Under the pieces are notes generated by a model that worked only from the letters and a program-made list of their open reading frames with translations, searched no databases and was not told the origin of the DNA. A stretch of 30,657 nt of DNA from JBBCJM01 sp037190175. GTDB lineage: Bacteria > Pseudomonadota > Alphaproteobacteria > Rhodobacterales > Rhodobacteraceae. This document shows, in pieces, positions 1-7,937 of the stretch (the first letter of the stretch is position 1; the number at the start of each line of letters is the position of its first letter). The position numbers and the translations under genes were made by a program. The DNA lies in contig JBBCJM010000052.1 in the NCBI GenBank assembly GCA_037190175.1, forward strand, positions 1-30,657, given 5' to 3'.

Positions 1-10
1 CCTAGATGGT

Positions 11-262
11 TTACGACAGCGTGGGATAGCCGGGATTGGCGGGCACGGAACTCAGCGTCGGTTCGTTCAGCGCCTCCTGCACGTCTGCATAGCGGGTCAC
101 CAGCCAGCAGGGCTGCCCGTTCCACAGCGTGACCTGCGCCACCGGGCGTTCCTGCCGGAAGATCGCGAACTCTCCCGCCGGGTCCAGCGGGTGCGAACGG
201 TCGCGGGCGAAGGGATAGGCGGGGGCGTGGGCCGGGCAGCAGGCGGGGATGGCGTCAGGCAT
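11..262 (-). pseudogene. cytochrome P450, N-terminal fragment
   Basis: The 83 residues match the start of a class I bacterial P450: a CPAH...YPFARD opening, then LDPAGEF, a PVAQVTLWNGQPCWLVTRY stretch (beta-1 sheet region) and a DVQEAL-EPTLSS segment leading to PGYPTLS, where such proteins continue for about 320 more residues. Instead the frame meets TAA at 13-11 and a second in-frame TAG at 4-2, so I-helix, ExxR and heme-cysteine regions are absent from this frame. The last 20 bases at the window edge are AT-richer than the gene, which could mean an inserted element, a frameshift or a deletion; the window is too short to tell. The start ATG overlaps the stop of the alcohol dehydrogenase gene by 8 bases, so the two were translationally coupled. 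The reductase at 6540-7760 is the natural redox partner. Identity as a P450 is likely; its broken state rests on 13 bases. Confidence 0.65.
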
Positions 263-1370
263 GGGGCACCTGCGGTTTCATGTGCAGGACGGGCTTGACC
301 GGCCCGCCGGCGGCGGCCTCCGCCATCGCGCGGTTGATGTCCTCGAAAGCGTAGTGGGTCAGGATGCGGTCCACCGGAAAGCGGCCGTCCAGATACCAGC
401 CGAACAGCTTCGGCATGAAGGAGCGCGCGCTGCTGTCGCCCAGCAGGCTGCCCCGGATCGTCTGGCCCTGCCGCATCAGCGTGCGCCAGGGGAAGGTCGC
501 CGGGATGTCGCCCCGCGCCGCCCCCACGATCACGCAGGTGCCCAGCAGGCCCAGCGAATCGATGGCGGTCTTCAGCGCCGGCGGGGCGCCGGAGGCCTCG
601 ATGGCCACATCGGCGCCGTTGCCGCAGATCGCGCGTATCTGTGCCACGGCCTCGGGGTCCGAGGCCACCACACCATGGGTGGCCCCCACCTGGCGCGCCA
701 GATCCAGCCGCGCCGGCATCAGGTCCACCGCCACGATGCGCCGGGCGCCGGCCAGCCTTGCGGCCATCACCGCCCCCAGTCCCACGCCGCCCGCGCCGGT
801 CACCACCACCGCCTGGTCGGGCCGCACCCCGGCCACGTTCAGCACCGCGCCGGCCCCGGTCAGCACCCCGCAGCTCATCGCCGCGGCCACCGCCAGCGGC
901 ACGCCCTCGGGCACCTTCAGCACGTTGCGGCGGTGGGCCAGCGAATGGGTGGCAAAGGAGGACTGGCCGAAGAAATGGCCGTGCACGTCCGACCCGCAGA
1001 AACAGCTCGACCCGTCCAGCCGCCCGGCCAGCATGTTGAGCGTCCGCGAATGCTGGCAATAGTTGGTGCGCCCGGACAGGCAGCGTTCGCATTCCCCGCA
1101 GGACAGCTGCGTCATCACCACCCGGTCGCCCGGCGCCACCTCGGTCACCCGCGCGCCCACCGCCCGCACGATCCCGGCGCCCTCGTGGCCGAAGACCGCG
1201 GGCTTGCGCGCGCCCTGCACGCCCTCGGCGGCCAGGATGTCGGTATGGCAGATCGCGGTGCAGTCGACCTCGACCAGCACCTCGTCCTCGCGCGGGGGTT
1301 CGATGCTCAGATCCTCGAAGCCCAGCCGGCTGTCGTCGCCCCGGCTGACCGCCGCCCTCACCTGCTGCAT
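255..1370 (-). CDS. zinc-dependent alcohol dehydrogenase (MDR family)
   Basis: A 371-residue medium-chain dehydrogenase of the class III/aryl-alcohol type, oxidising a primary alcohol to the aldehyde with NAD+ in the cytoplasm. Catalytic zinc ligands are C41 (in CHTD), H62-E63 (GHEGAG) and C167 (SCGVLTGAG). The structural zinc lobe is complete, with C91, C94, C97 and C105. The Rossmann glycine motif GAGGVG lies at about 192-197. Length is normal for the family. It is the first gene after an AT-rich promoter region and overlaps the downstream P450 start by 8 bases, so the pair looks co-transcribed. With a P450 next to it and an aldehyde dehydrogenase four genes away, its likely job is to oxidise the alcohol produced by the P450, as in terpene and alkyl-aromatic oxidation; the actual substrate cannot be read from the sequence. 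Confidence 0.9.
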   Translation of the reverse strand: MQQVRAAVSRGDDSRLGFEDLSIEPPREDEVLVEVDCTAICHTDILAAEGVQGARKPAVFGHEGAGIVRAVGARVTEVAPGDRVVMTQLSCGECERCLSGRTNYCQHSRTLNMLAGRLDGSSCFCGSDVHGHFFGQSSFATHSLAHRRNVLKVPEGVPLAVAAAMSCGVLTGAGAVLNVAGVRPDQAVVVTGAGGVGLGAVMAARLAGARRIVAVDLMPARLDLARQVGATHGVVASDPEAVAQIRAICGNGADVAIEASGAPPALKTAIDSLGLLGTCVIVGAARGDIPATFPWRTLMRQGQTIRGSLLGDSSARSFMPKLFGWYLDGRFPVDRILTHYAFEDINRAMAEAAAGGPVKPVLHMKPQVPHA

Positions 1371-1442
1371 CGCCGGCCTCCCCTGCCGCAGTTGCGCATC
1401 GCCCGGCCAGGGGCCGGATCAGAATAATCCGAAAGATAATAA

Positions 1443-1480
1443 AATTTGGAAATTATATCGACTTGTCGATTAGGCATGAA
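1443..1480 (-). promoter_or_regulatory. promoter and candidate operator of adh-P450
   Basis: Read on the minus strand, a perfect TATAAT -10 (1457-1452) lies 17 bases from a weak TTCATG -35 (1480-1475). The palindrome AATTT-CC-AAATT (1454-1443) begins inside the -10. The spacer contains a second perfect inverted repeat, ATCGAC-AA-GTCGAT (1470-1457). The whole 1430-1475 stretch is strikingly AT-rich for this genome. The AATTT-NN-AAATT box recurs near 6491 and 7847, which makes it a candidate binding site for the GntR regulator at 7938-8669. Confidence 0.6.
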
Positions 1481-3194
1481 TCGCCATCCTGTCAAGCGCG
1501 GCCTCGTCTCCGGCCAGCCTTCCCGCCGCCGCCATCGCCGCGCGGTAGCCGAAGACGATCCCGGGCCCCAGCGTGGTGCCCGGCCCCGGCGCGGTGCCGG
1601 CCATGACCGAGGCCATGTCGTTGCCGCAGGCGTAAAGCCCCGGCACCGGCGCGCCGTCCTGCCCCAGCACCCGGCCGGCGGGGTCGGTGTCCAGCCCCAG
1701 CGCGCTGACGATCTCGGCCGGCCAGATCTCGACGGCGACATAGGGCCCGGAGCCCAGCGGCGCGAGGCAGGGGTTGGGCTGCACGGCCGGGTCGCCGTTG
1801 AAACGGTCGAAGACCGTCTCGCCCTTGGCGAAGTCCCGGTCCACCCCCTCCGCCGCCATGCGGTCGTGGCGGGCCACGGTTTCCGCCAGCCCGGCGGGGT
1901 CGATGCCCAGCTTTCCGGCCAGCGCCTCCAGCGTGGGGGCGGTGGTAATGTAGCCGGAGCGTTCGTGCCGGCGCAAACCCTCGCCCGGCCGGATCGCCCC
2001 CAGACCGTAGCGGCGCACGAAGGCGGCCGAGCAGACCAGCCAGGCCGGGATCGCGCGGGGATCGGCGAACATCGCCAGCACGAAGTCGTGATAGGAGACG
2101 GCCTCGTTGCAGAACCGCCGGCCGGCGCGGTCCACCGCGATCAGCCCGGGCTTGGAGCGGTCGAGCGACAGATGGGGATAGAGCCCATCGCCGCCATCGC
2201 GGCGGCGGATGACCGAGGCCGGGGTCCAGAAGCTGCCGGTGCCCTGCCGCCCGGGGCTCATCCGCGCGCCCGCCGCCAGCCCGGCGCGGACCCCCTCGCC
2301 CTGCACCGCCTCGGCGGACAGGAACCGGGGCACCACGCCCTCGGGCAGGCGGCGGCCTTGCAGGCCGGTGGTATGGGCGATGCCGCCGGTGGCCAGCACC
2401 ACCCCGCGCCGCGCGGCGACGCTGACCGGCCCCGCGGGCGTCATCAGCTCGGCCCCGGTCACCCGGCCCTCGCTCACCACCAGCCGCTCCAGCCGGTGCT
2501 CGAAGGCGGGCTGCACCCCCGCCTGCCGCAGGCTGTGGTAAAGCCGCGCCACCAGCGCATTGCCCAGCGTCAGCCGGGTGCCGCGCGGGTAACGCAGGCG
2601 GTCGCGCAGATAGCGCAGCATCAACCCTGCGGCATGGAGGAAGTTGCCGGCCGAGCGATAGCGGCCGATCAGCCGCGGGATGTCGGTCTTGGCCACCATC
2701 ATGCCGCCGAACAGCAGGAACTCGGGCATCGGCGGGCGCACCCGGCGGAAGTCGCGGCCCAGAAGCCGGCCGTCGAACTCGCGCGCCAGGATCGCGCGGC
2801 CCCGCACCGCGGCGCCGGGCAGGTCGTAGTAGTCGGGATGGTCGCCGCAGGAGGCGAACCGCACCGCGCTGCGTTCTTCCAGATAGCGGATCGCCTGGGG
2901 CCCGGTGTCCAGAAAGGCGCGCACCATCGCCTCGTCATGCCCGTTGCCCAGCACCGCACGCAGATAGGCGTCGGCACCGGGGGCATCGGCATGGCCGGCG
3001 GCGGCCGAGACCGGGTTGCCGGGGATCCACAAGGTGCCGGCCGAGGTGGCTGCGGTGCCGCCGACCTGTCCGGTCTTTTCCGCCAGCATGACCGTGAGCC
3101 CTTCCAGCCGGGCGACCAGCGCCGCGGTCATCCCGGCCGGTCCGGCCCCGATCACCAGCAGGTCGACGCTGTGCCCGGATGGCTGCCGCTGCAT
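1470..3194 (-). CDS. FAD-dependent oxidoreductase, KstD/fumarate-reductase flavoprotein family
   Basis: A 574-residue protein with an N-terminal FAD-binding GAGPAG (16-21) followed by an acidic E39 and the GGTAATSAGTLWIPGN stretch typical of the FAD_binding_2 family that includes 3-ketosteroid delta-1-dehydrogenase. The C-terminal FAD contact region reads VPGLYACGND then PGPGTTLGPGIVFGY. The ring-binding segment has GPYVAVE where steroid dehydrogenases usually have an aromatic residue pair (GPFYA-like), so steroid dehydrogenation should not be assumed. Members of this group desaturate C-C bonds next to a carbonyl or run the reverse reduction. The start is the ATG at 3194, preceded by GAGGGGAAG; the reading frame is open further upstream but that part lies over the FAH gene. 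It sits 20 bases after that gene and ends just before the adh promoter. Substrate unknown. Confidence 0.8.
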   Translation of the reverse strand: MQRQPSGHSVDLLVIGAGPAGMTAALVARLEGLTVMLAEKTGQVGGTAATSAGTLWIPGNPVSAAAGHADAPGADAYLRAVLGNGHDEAMVRAFLDTGPQAIRYLEERSAVRFASCGDHPDYYDLPGAAVRGRAILAREFDGRLLGRDFRRVRPPMPEFLLFGGMMVAKTDIPRLIGRYRSAGNFLHAAGLMLRYLRDRLRYPRGTRLTLGNALVARLYHSLRQAGVQPAFEHRLERLVVSEGRVTGAELMTPAGPVSVAARRGVVLATGGIAHTTGLQGRRLPEGVVPRFLSAEAVQGEGVRAGLAAGARMSPGRQGTGSFWTPASVIRRRDGGDGLYPHLSLDRSKPGLIAVDRAGRRFCNEAVSYHDFVLAMFADPRAIPAWLVCSAAFVRRYGLGAIRPGEGLRRHERSGYITTAPTLEALAGKLGIDPAGLAETVARHDRMAAEGVDRDFAKGETVFDRFNGDPAVQPNPCLAPLGSGPYVAVEIWPAEIVSALGLDTDPAGRVLGQDGAPVPGLYACGNDMASVMAGTAPGPGTTLGPGIVFGYRAAMAAAGRLAGDEAALDRMAIHA

Positions 3195-3214
3195 CGGTCG
3201 CTTCCCCTCGGCGC

Positions 3215-3910
3215 CTACAACGGCGCGGCGATGGTGGTGGTGACGCTGCCCAGCCCGGCGATCGAGACCGTGCAGACATCGCCCGGGTTCAGCGCCCCCA
3301 CTCCGGCCGGCGTGCCGGTATAGACCAGATCCCCCGGCGCCAGTTCGAAGGCGGTGGACAGGAGCGCCAGCTGTTTCGGCACCGACCAGATCATCTCTTC
3401 CAAATCCGCCTCCTGCCGCAGCTCGCCGTTCACATGGGTGCGCAGCGCGCCCTTCAGCACATGGCCCACCTCTTCCACCCGGTGGATCGGGCCGCAGATG
3501 GCCGACTGGTCGAAGCCCTTGCCCCAGTCCCAGGGCATTCCCGCCTTCATCGCGTCCATCTGGATGTCGCGCCGGGTCAGGTCGTTGCCCACCGCATAGC
3601 CGTAGACGCAGTCCATCACCGCCACCTCGTCCAGGTTGCGGGCGGGCTTGCCCAGCGCCACCACCAGCTCGCCCTCGAAATGCAGGTTCCTGGTCAGCGT
3701 CGGATAGGCCACCGTCGCCCCGTCGCCCACCACCGCATCGGCCGGCTTGGCGAAGAAGAACGGCGGCGCCACCGCCGGGTCGCGGCCGAATTCGCGCGCA
3801 TGGGCGGCATAGTTGCGGCCCGCGCAGAAGATGCGCCGCACCGGGAACCGCGCCTCGGTTCCATGGACCGCCACCCATGGGGTGGGGATCGGTGAAAAGA
3901 CGAACGACAT
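3215..3910 (-). CDS. FAH-family hydrolase, fumarylpyruvate hydrolase (NagK)-like
   Basis: 231 residues, the short single-domain form of the fumarylacetoacetate hydrolase fold. The opening SFVFSPIPTPWVAV with RFPVRRIFCAGRNYAAHARE resembles the NagK group, which splits fumarylpyruvate into fumarate and pyruvate. Metal ligands fit E79 and E81 (HFEGEL) and D110 (GNDLTRRD), and the loop TGTPAGVG is at 198-205. The ATG at 3910 is chosen because AGAGGAG lies 7 bases upstream; an upstream ATG at 3952 in the same frame would overlap the aldehyde dehydrogenase stop and lacks a comparable site. It is the third gene of the 6364-1470 run. No ring-cleaving dioxygenase is present in this module, so it may work on the product of the cupin in module 2 or on another beta-diketo acid. 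Confidence 0.8.
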   Translation of the reverse strand: MSFVFSPIPTPWVAVHGTEARFPVRRIFCAGRNYAAHAREFGRDPAVAPPFFFAKPADAVVGDGATVAYPTLTRNLHFEGELVVALGKPARNLDEVAVMDCVYGYAVGNDLTRRDIQMDAMKAGMPWDWGKGFDQSAICGPIHRVEEVGHVLKGALRTHVNGELRQEADLEEMIWSVPKQLALLSTAFELAPGDLVYTGTPAGVGALNPGDVCTVSIAGLGSVTTTIAAPL

Positions 3911-3944
3911 GCCCTGCTCCTCTGCATTCGGTCGGGAGGTGATG

Positions 3945-5375
3945 TTATCCATGGCTGATCAGCACCGCCTTGGCCTCGGTGAAATGTTCCCAGCTGTAGC
4001 GCCCGCCCTCGCGGCCGAGGCCGGAGCCCTTGTAGCCGCCGAAGGGAGAGTTGAGCTCGCGCCGGATGGTGGTGTTGACCAGCACCTGGCCCGCGCGGAT
4101 CGCGTTGCCCATCCGCAGCGCCCGGCCGGTGTCGCGGGTCCAGACATAGCCCACCAGGCCGAAGTCGCTGTCGTTGGCCATGGCGACGGCCTCGGCCTCG
4201 TCGCGGAAGGTGGCGATGGCGGCGACGGGGCCGAAGACCTCCTCCCGCCACAGCCGGCTGCCGGGGCCGTTCACCAGATAGGCGGTGGCGGGCACGAAGA
4301 ACCCCGCCCCTCCGGCCGGCGCGCCGCCGCAGACCAGCCGGTCGCCATCCGCCGCAGCGCTGGCGAAGAAGGATTCGACGCGGCCCCGGTGGGCGGCCGA
4401 GATCATCGGCCCCAGTTCCACCCCCGGCTCGCCCGGCGGACCGGCGCGGAACGCCTCGGCCCGGGTGCGGAAGGCGGCCAGGAAATCCTCGGCGCAGCCT
4501 TCCTCGACCAGGATGCGAGAGCCGGCCAGGCAGGCTTCGCCGTTGTTGGAATAGATCGCCTGGATCGCGCCCTCGACCGCCGCGGGCAGGTCGGCATCGG
4601 CAAAGACCACGGTGGCCGACTTGCCGCCCAGTTCCAGCATCACCGGCACGTGGCGCTGCGCCGCGGCCAGCGCCACCGCCCGCCCGCCTTGGGACCCGCC
4701 GGTGAAGGCGATGGCATCCACCGCCGCCCCGGCCAGCGCCGCGCCGGTGGTGGCGCCGGGGCCGTTCACGCAGTTGAACACGCCGTCGGGCAGGCCGGCG
4801 CCCCGGATCAGCTCGACCAAGGCGCAGGACAGCTGCGGCACCAGTTCCGAGGGTTTCAGCACCACGCTGTTGCCCGCCGCCAGCGCCGGCGCCAGCTTGA
4901 TCGTGGTCAGCCCGGTGGGCTGGTTCCACGGCGCGAACAGCGCGCAGACCCCGACCGGCTCGCGCCGCACGAAGGTGGTATAATCGTCCAGCTGCGGGAA
5001 GTATTCCCCGCATTCGGTGCTCAGGTAATCGGCGAAATGGTCGAACCAGCCGGCCGAGGCCACGACATGGCCGCGCACCTTGTCGGGCAACAGGCCCGTC
5101 TCGCGCACCTGGATCGCGGCCAGCTCCGCCGCCGCGCCGCGGATGGCCGCGGCGATGCGGCGCAGCACCGCCTGCCGTTCGCGCCACGGCCGGCGCGACC
5201 ACACCCCGGCCTCGAAGCTGCGCCGGGCAGCGACGACGGCCTGGCCCACCTCGCTAGCCGTGGCGGCGGCGAATTGGCCGACCGTCGCGCCGGTGGCGGG
5301 CTCGACCATCTCGACCGGCTCGCCGCTGCCCGCGACGGCCTGCCCGTCGATCAGATGGAACACCGGATGGGTCAT
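3945..5375 (-). CDS. NAD(P)-dependent aldehyde dehydrogenase
   Basis: 476 residues, the usual length of a soluble ALDH. Conserved residues are present: N151 in PWNQP, the KPSE nucleotide site at 174-177, GGSQGG (226-231) in the Rossmann turn, the general base E249 in LELGGKS and the nucleophile C282 in the NNGEACLAGSR segment. It should oxidise an aldehyde to the carboxylate, probably the product of the alcohol dehydrogenase at 255-1370. Start ATG at 5375 follows GAAGGCG and lies 11 bases after the stop of the solute-binding protein gene, so these are one transcript. The sequence is closest in feel to semialdehyde and aromatic aldehyde dehydrogenases, but the family does not reveal the substrate. 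Confidence 0.9.
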   Translation of the reverse strand: MTHPVFHLIDGQAVAGSGEPVEMVEPATGATVGQFAAATASEVGQAVVAARRSFEAGVWSRRPWRERQAVLRRIAAAIRGAAAELAAIQVRETGLLPDKVRGHVVASAGWFDHFADYLSTECGEYFPQLDDYTTFVRREPVGVCALFAPWNQPTGLTTIKLAPALAAGNSVVLKPSELVPQLSCALVELIRGAGLPDGVFNCVNGPGATTGAALAGAAVDAIAFTGGSQGGRAVALAAAQRHVPVMLELGGKSATVVFADADLPAAVEGAIQAIYSNNGEACLAGSRILVEEGCAEDFLAAFRTRAEAFRAGPPGEPGVELGPMISAAHRGRVESFFASAAADGDRLVCGGAPAGGAGFFVPATAYLVNGPGSRLWREEVFGPVAAIATFRDEAEAVAMANDSDFGLVGYVWTRDTGRALRMGNAIRAGQVLVNTTIRRELNSPFGGYKGSGLGREGGRYSWEHFTEAKAVLISHG

Positions 5376-5386
5376 CGCGCCTTCGC

Positions 5387-6364
5387 TCACCGCTTCTCGA
5401 ACCCGGCCGCCGCGGCGCCGTCCAGCATCAGCTGTTCCTCGATGGCGAAGAACTCGCGGAACTCCTCGGGCGAGTTGGCGAAGGCGCCGAAGCCGAACTT
5501 GGCCAGCTCCGCCTGCATCGCCGGATCCTCGGTGAAGGCGCGGACCTCGGCATTCAGCCGGGCGACGATGGGCTCGGGGGTGCCGGCGGGCGCGAAGACG
5601 CCGATCCAGATCAGGATATCGGGCAGCTCCGCCCCCACCGCCGCGCCGACCTCGGCCGCCGTGGGGATGCCGGGGAAGGCATCCGAGGCCTCGGCCTGGG
5701 TGATCATCGCCGAGCGGATGTTCTCGCCCCAGGGCCGCAGCGTGGCCTGCGAGGCCATCATGTAGTCGGCATCGCCCGCCGCCACCGCCTTGGCCGCATC
5801 CTGCGCGGAGGAGAAATAGGCGACGCGCGAGTTGATGCCCAGCCGGTCGTCCAGCACCGCGCCCATCAGCTCGAACCCGATGGCATAGCTGGCATAGACC
5901 ACCCCGTTCGGATCGGCCTGCGAGGCGGCGATCAGCGCGGCGACATCGGCGTATTTCTGGTTCACCGCCAGGATCTGCGGCGCCTTCAGGATCAGCGAGA
6001 CGAAGGCGTAGTCGTTCAGCGGATCGACCGGCGGTTCCTTGTAGATCGCCTTGAACCCGGGCGGCGACGAGGGCGTCACCATGATCGTATAGCCATCGGG
6101 CCGGGCCATCGCCACATGGCGCGCGCCCTGCAGGTTCTGCGCCCCGGTCATGTTCTGCACGATGATGGGCTGGCCCAGCCGCGGCTCCAGGAACCCGGCC
6201 AGGATGCGCGCGACCACATCGCCGCCGCCGCCGGGCGCCGTGGGCACGATCATCTCGATGGGCTTCGTCGGATAGTCCTGGGCCATCGCCGCGGGCGCGC
6301 CCAGCGTGGCGGCAGCAGCCAGCAGGGCCAGCGCGAGCCGGCCGGCGGTTCGGGTATTCAGCAC
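5387..6364 (-). CDS. TTT/Bug-family periplasmic solute-binding protein (orphan)
   Basis: 325 residues. An N-terminal signal peptide of about 29 residues (hydrophobic LALALLAAAATLGAPAAMA) is followed by the mature start QDYPTKPI, the hallmark of TctC/Bug proteins that bind carboxylates for tripartite tricarboxylate transporters. The PTAPGGGGDVVARI loop and the GARHVAMARPDGYT region agree with that family. The start is the GTG at 6364, chosen because AGAGGAGG precedes it by 8 bases and because it gives a clean signal peptide; longer starts add an unlikely basic leader. No TctA or TctB lies next to it, so it must use a membrane pair encoded elsewhere, possibly the one at 20370-22344. It is the first gene of the minus-strand operon and divergent from the ferredoxin reductase. 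Confidence 0.88.
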   Translation of the reverse strand: MLNTRTAGRLALALLAAAATLGAPAAMAQDYPTKPIEMIVPTAPGGGGDVVARILAGFLEPRLGQPIIVQNMTGAQNLQGARHVAMARPDGYTIMVTPSSPPGFKAIYKEPPVDPLNDYAFVSLILKAPQILAVNQKYADVAALIAASQADPNGVVYASYAIGFELMGAVLDDRLGINSRVAYFSSAQDAAKAVAAGDADYMMASQATLRPWGENIRSAMITQAEASDAFPGIPTAAEVGAAVGAELPDILIWIGVFAPAGTPEPIVARLNAEVRAFTEDPAMQAELAKFGFGAFANSPEEFREFFAIEEQLMLDGAAAAGFEKR

Positions 6365-6453
6365 GGGGTTCTCCTCCTCTGTCGTTCTGTGGGGCGCGGA
6401 TCCGCGCCGGGCGGAGGGCGGGCTCCTCCCCCTCACCCTCCAGATGCGACATG

Positions 6454-6521
6454 ATTTCCGGTTAGCAGTTGTATTGTCGTGGATCAACTGTATTTTGGAA
6501 ATTATGTGAGTCAACGGAAAT
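6454..6521. promoter_or_regulatory. divergent promoter region, Bug gene / ferredoxin reductase
   Basis: The AT-rich 175-base gap between 6364 and 6540 holds a plausible plus-strand promoter, TTGTAT (6469-6474), 16 bases, TATTTT (6491-6496). Overlapping the -10 is ATTTT-GG-AAATT (6492-6503), the same box as at 1443. Outer inverted copies ATTTCCG (6454-6460) and CGGAAAT (6515-6521) bracket the region. The arrangement suggests one regulator controlling both directions. The transcription start for the minus-strand gene is not clear. Confidence 0.5.
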
Positions 6522-6539
6522 TGTGGCCAGAGGGACGGG

Positions 6540-7760
6540 ATGCGGGACAGCGGGGAGGCGCCGGAGGAACGGCACGGGGTGGTGATCGTGGGAGCCTCGC
6601 TGGGCGGGCTGCGCTGCGCCGAGGCGTTGCGCCTGCGCGGCTATGCCGGGCCGGTGACGCTGATCGGGGCCGAGGCCGAACTGCCCTACGACCGCCCGCC
6701 GCTGTCCAAGCAGGTGCTGCGCGGGGAAAGGGGGTTCGATGACCTGCTGCTGCGGGCGCCGGCCGATTATGCGCCCCTGGTGCTGGACCTGCGGCTGGGG
6801 GTGCGGGCGACGGGAGTGGACCCGGCGGGCGGCACGGTCTCCTGCTCGGACGGGCGCGAGGTTCCCTTCGACTGGCTGGTGCTGGCCACCGGCTCGACCC
6901 CCCGCCGGCTGCCGGGGTTCGAGGGCGCGGGGGTGCATTACCTGCGCGACTGGGCCGATTCGCTGGCGCTGCGGCAGGCGATGCAGGCGGGCGCTGCGGT
7001 CGCGGTGATCGGCGGCGGCTTCATCGGCGGCGAGGTCGCCTCCAGCGCCCGCGCGCTGGGGCTGGAGGTCACGCTGGTCGAGGGCGCCGAGGCCCCGCTG
7101 GCCCCGGTGCTGGGGCCCGAGGTCGGCGCGCTGATGGCCGGCCTGCATCGCGCCGCCGGGGTGGACCTGCGCTGCAACACCACCGCCACCCTGCTGCGGC
7201 AGGGCGTGCTGGGCCTGTCGGACGGGACCGAGGTCGCCGCCGGCGCGGTGGTGGTGGGCGTGGGGGCGACCCCGGTGGTCGATTACCTCGCCGGCTCGGG
7301 CCTGCCGGTGGACAACGGCATCCTCTGCGACCCAGACTGCCGGGTGCGCGGGCAGGCGCGCATCTTCGCGCTGGGCGACGTGGCGCGGCTGGACCATCCG
7401 CTCTACGGCAGCCTGCGGATCGAGCACTGGACCAACGCCACCGAACAGGCCGAGGTGGTGGCGGCCAATATCGCCGACCCCGGCGCACGGGCGGTTTCGG
7501 CCGCGGTGCCCTATTTCTGGTCCGACCAGTTCGGGGCCAGGCTGCAGTTCCTGGGCCGCCGCGCGCCCGGCAGCCGCTTCGCCCTGCTGGACGGCAGCCC
7601 GGAGGCGGGCAGTTTCGTCGCCGGGTATCAGGTGGAGGACCGGACCACCGCGGTCCTCTGCTTCAACCAGCCCCGCGCCGTGCCGGGCTGGCGCCGCCGC
7701 TTCGCGGCCGAGATCGCGGCGCGGCTGGCTCCCGCTCCCGCCCCGGCCGCCGCGGGCTGA
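6540..7760 (+). CDS. NAD(P)H-dependent ferredoxin reductase for P450 (rhodocoxin/putidaredoxin reductase type)
   Basis: 406 residues, close to ThcD, CamA and related FAD reductases. The first dinucleotide fold is VVIVGASLGGLRCAEAL (FAD, about 14-30) and the second is VIGGGFIGGEVASSA (NAD(P)H, about 156-170). The ALGD motif at 277-280 and the signature IEHWTNATEQ (294-303) are diagnostic for this group. It passes electrons from NAD(P)H to a 2Fe-2S ferredoxin that serves a P450 or Rieske oxygenase. ATG at 6540 is preceded by AGAGGGA. It is transcribed away from the rest of module 1 and the P450 fragment at the left edge is its likely client. No ferredoxin gene is in the window; it may lie beyond the left edge. 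Confidence 0.92.
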   Translation: MRDSGEAPEERHGVVIVGASLGGLRCAEALRLRGYAGPVTLIGAEAELPYDRPPLSKQVLRGERGFDDLLLRAPADYAPLVLDLRLGVRATGVDPAGGTVSCSDGREVPFDWLVLATGSTPRRLPGFEGAGVHYLRDWADSLALRQAMQAGAAVAVIGGGFIGGEVASSARALGLEVTLVEGAEAPLAPVLGPEVGALMAGLHRAAGVDLRCNTTATLLRQGVLGLSDGTEVAAGAVVVGVGATPVVDYLAGSGLPVDNGILCDPDCRVRGQARIFALGDVARLDHPLYGSLRIEHWTNATEQAEVVAANIADPGARAVSAAVPYFWSDQFGARLQFLGRRAPGSRFALLDGSPEAGSFVAGYQVEDRTTAVLCFNQPRAVPGWRRRFAAEIAARLAPAPAPAAAG

Positions 7761-7846
7761 ACCTCATGCCCCGCGCCCCGCGCTTGACGATCCGCAGGCG
7801 ATCCCCGAAGAGGGGGCGTCGCCATCGCCCGGCCCCCGCCTTTCGG

Positions 7847-7878
7847 AATTTGGAAATGCGCGGGTTTCTTGGTATCGG
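7847..7878 (+). promoter_or_regulatory. promoter and candidate operator of the GntR gene
   Basis: TTGGAA (7850-7855), a 17-base spacer and TATCGG (7873-7878) form a plausible promoter about 60 bases upstream of the ATG at 7938. The -35 lies inside AATTT-GG-AAAT (7847-7857), the third copy of the box seen at 1443 and 6492, so autoregulation is likely. A weak hairpin (CCTGAC 7886-7891 with GTCAGG 7913-7918) follows in the leader. Confidence 0.45.
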
Positions 7879-7937
7879 TGGCCGACCTGACCGCCCGGAT
7901 CGGCCGTTTCCCGTCAGGCAGGATGTGATCTGAGGCC

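Noticed and set aside
1446..3323. A 625-codon plus-strand open frame and similar ones at 3813-5765 and 26280-28358
   Set aside because: Antisense shadows of the KstD-like, ALDH and monooxygenase genes, with no domain and no ribosome site.
1470..3878. Fusion of the flavoprotein with an N-terminal 228-residue extension
   Set aside because: The extension is the FAH gene read in the wrong frame. A good ribosome site and the GAGPAG fold support the start at 3194.
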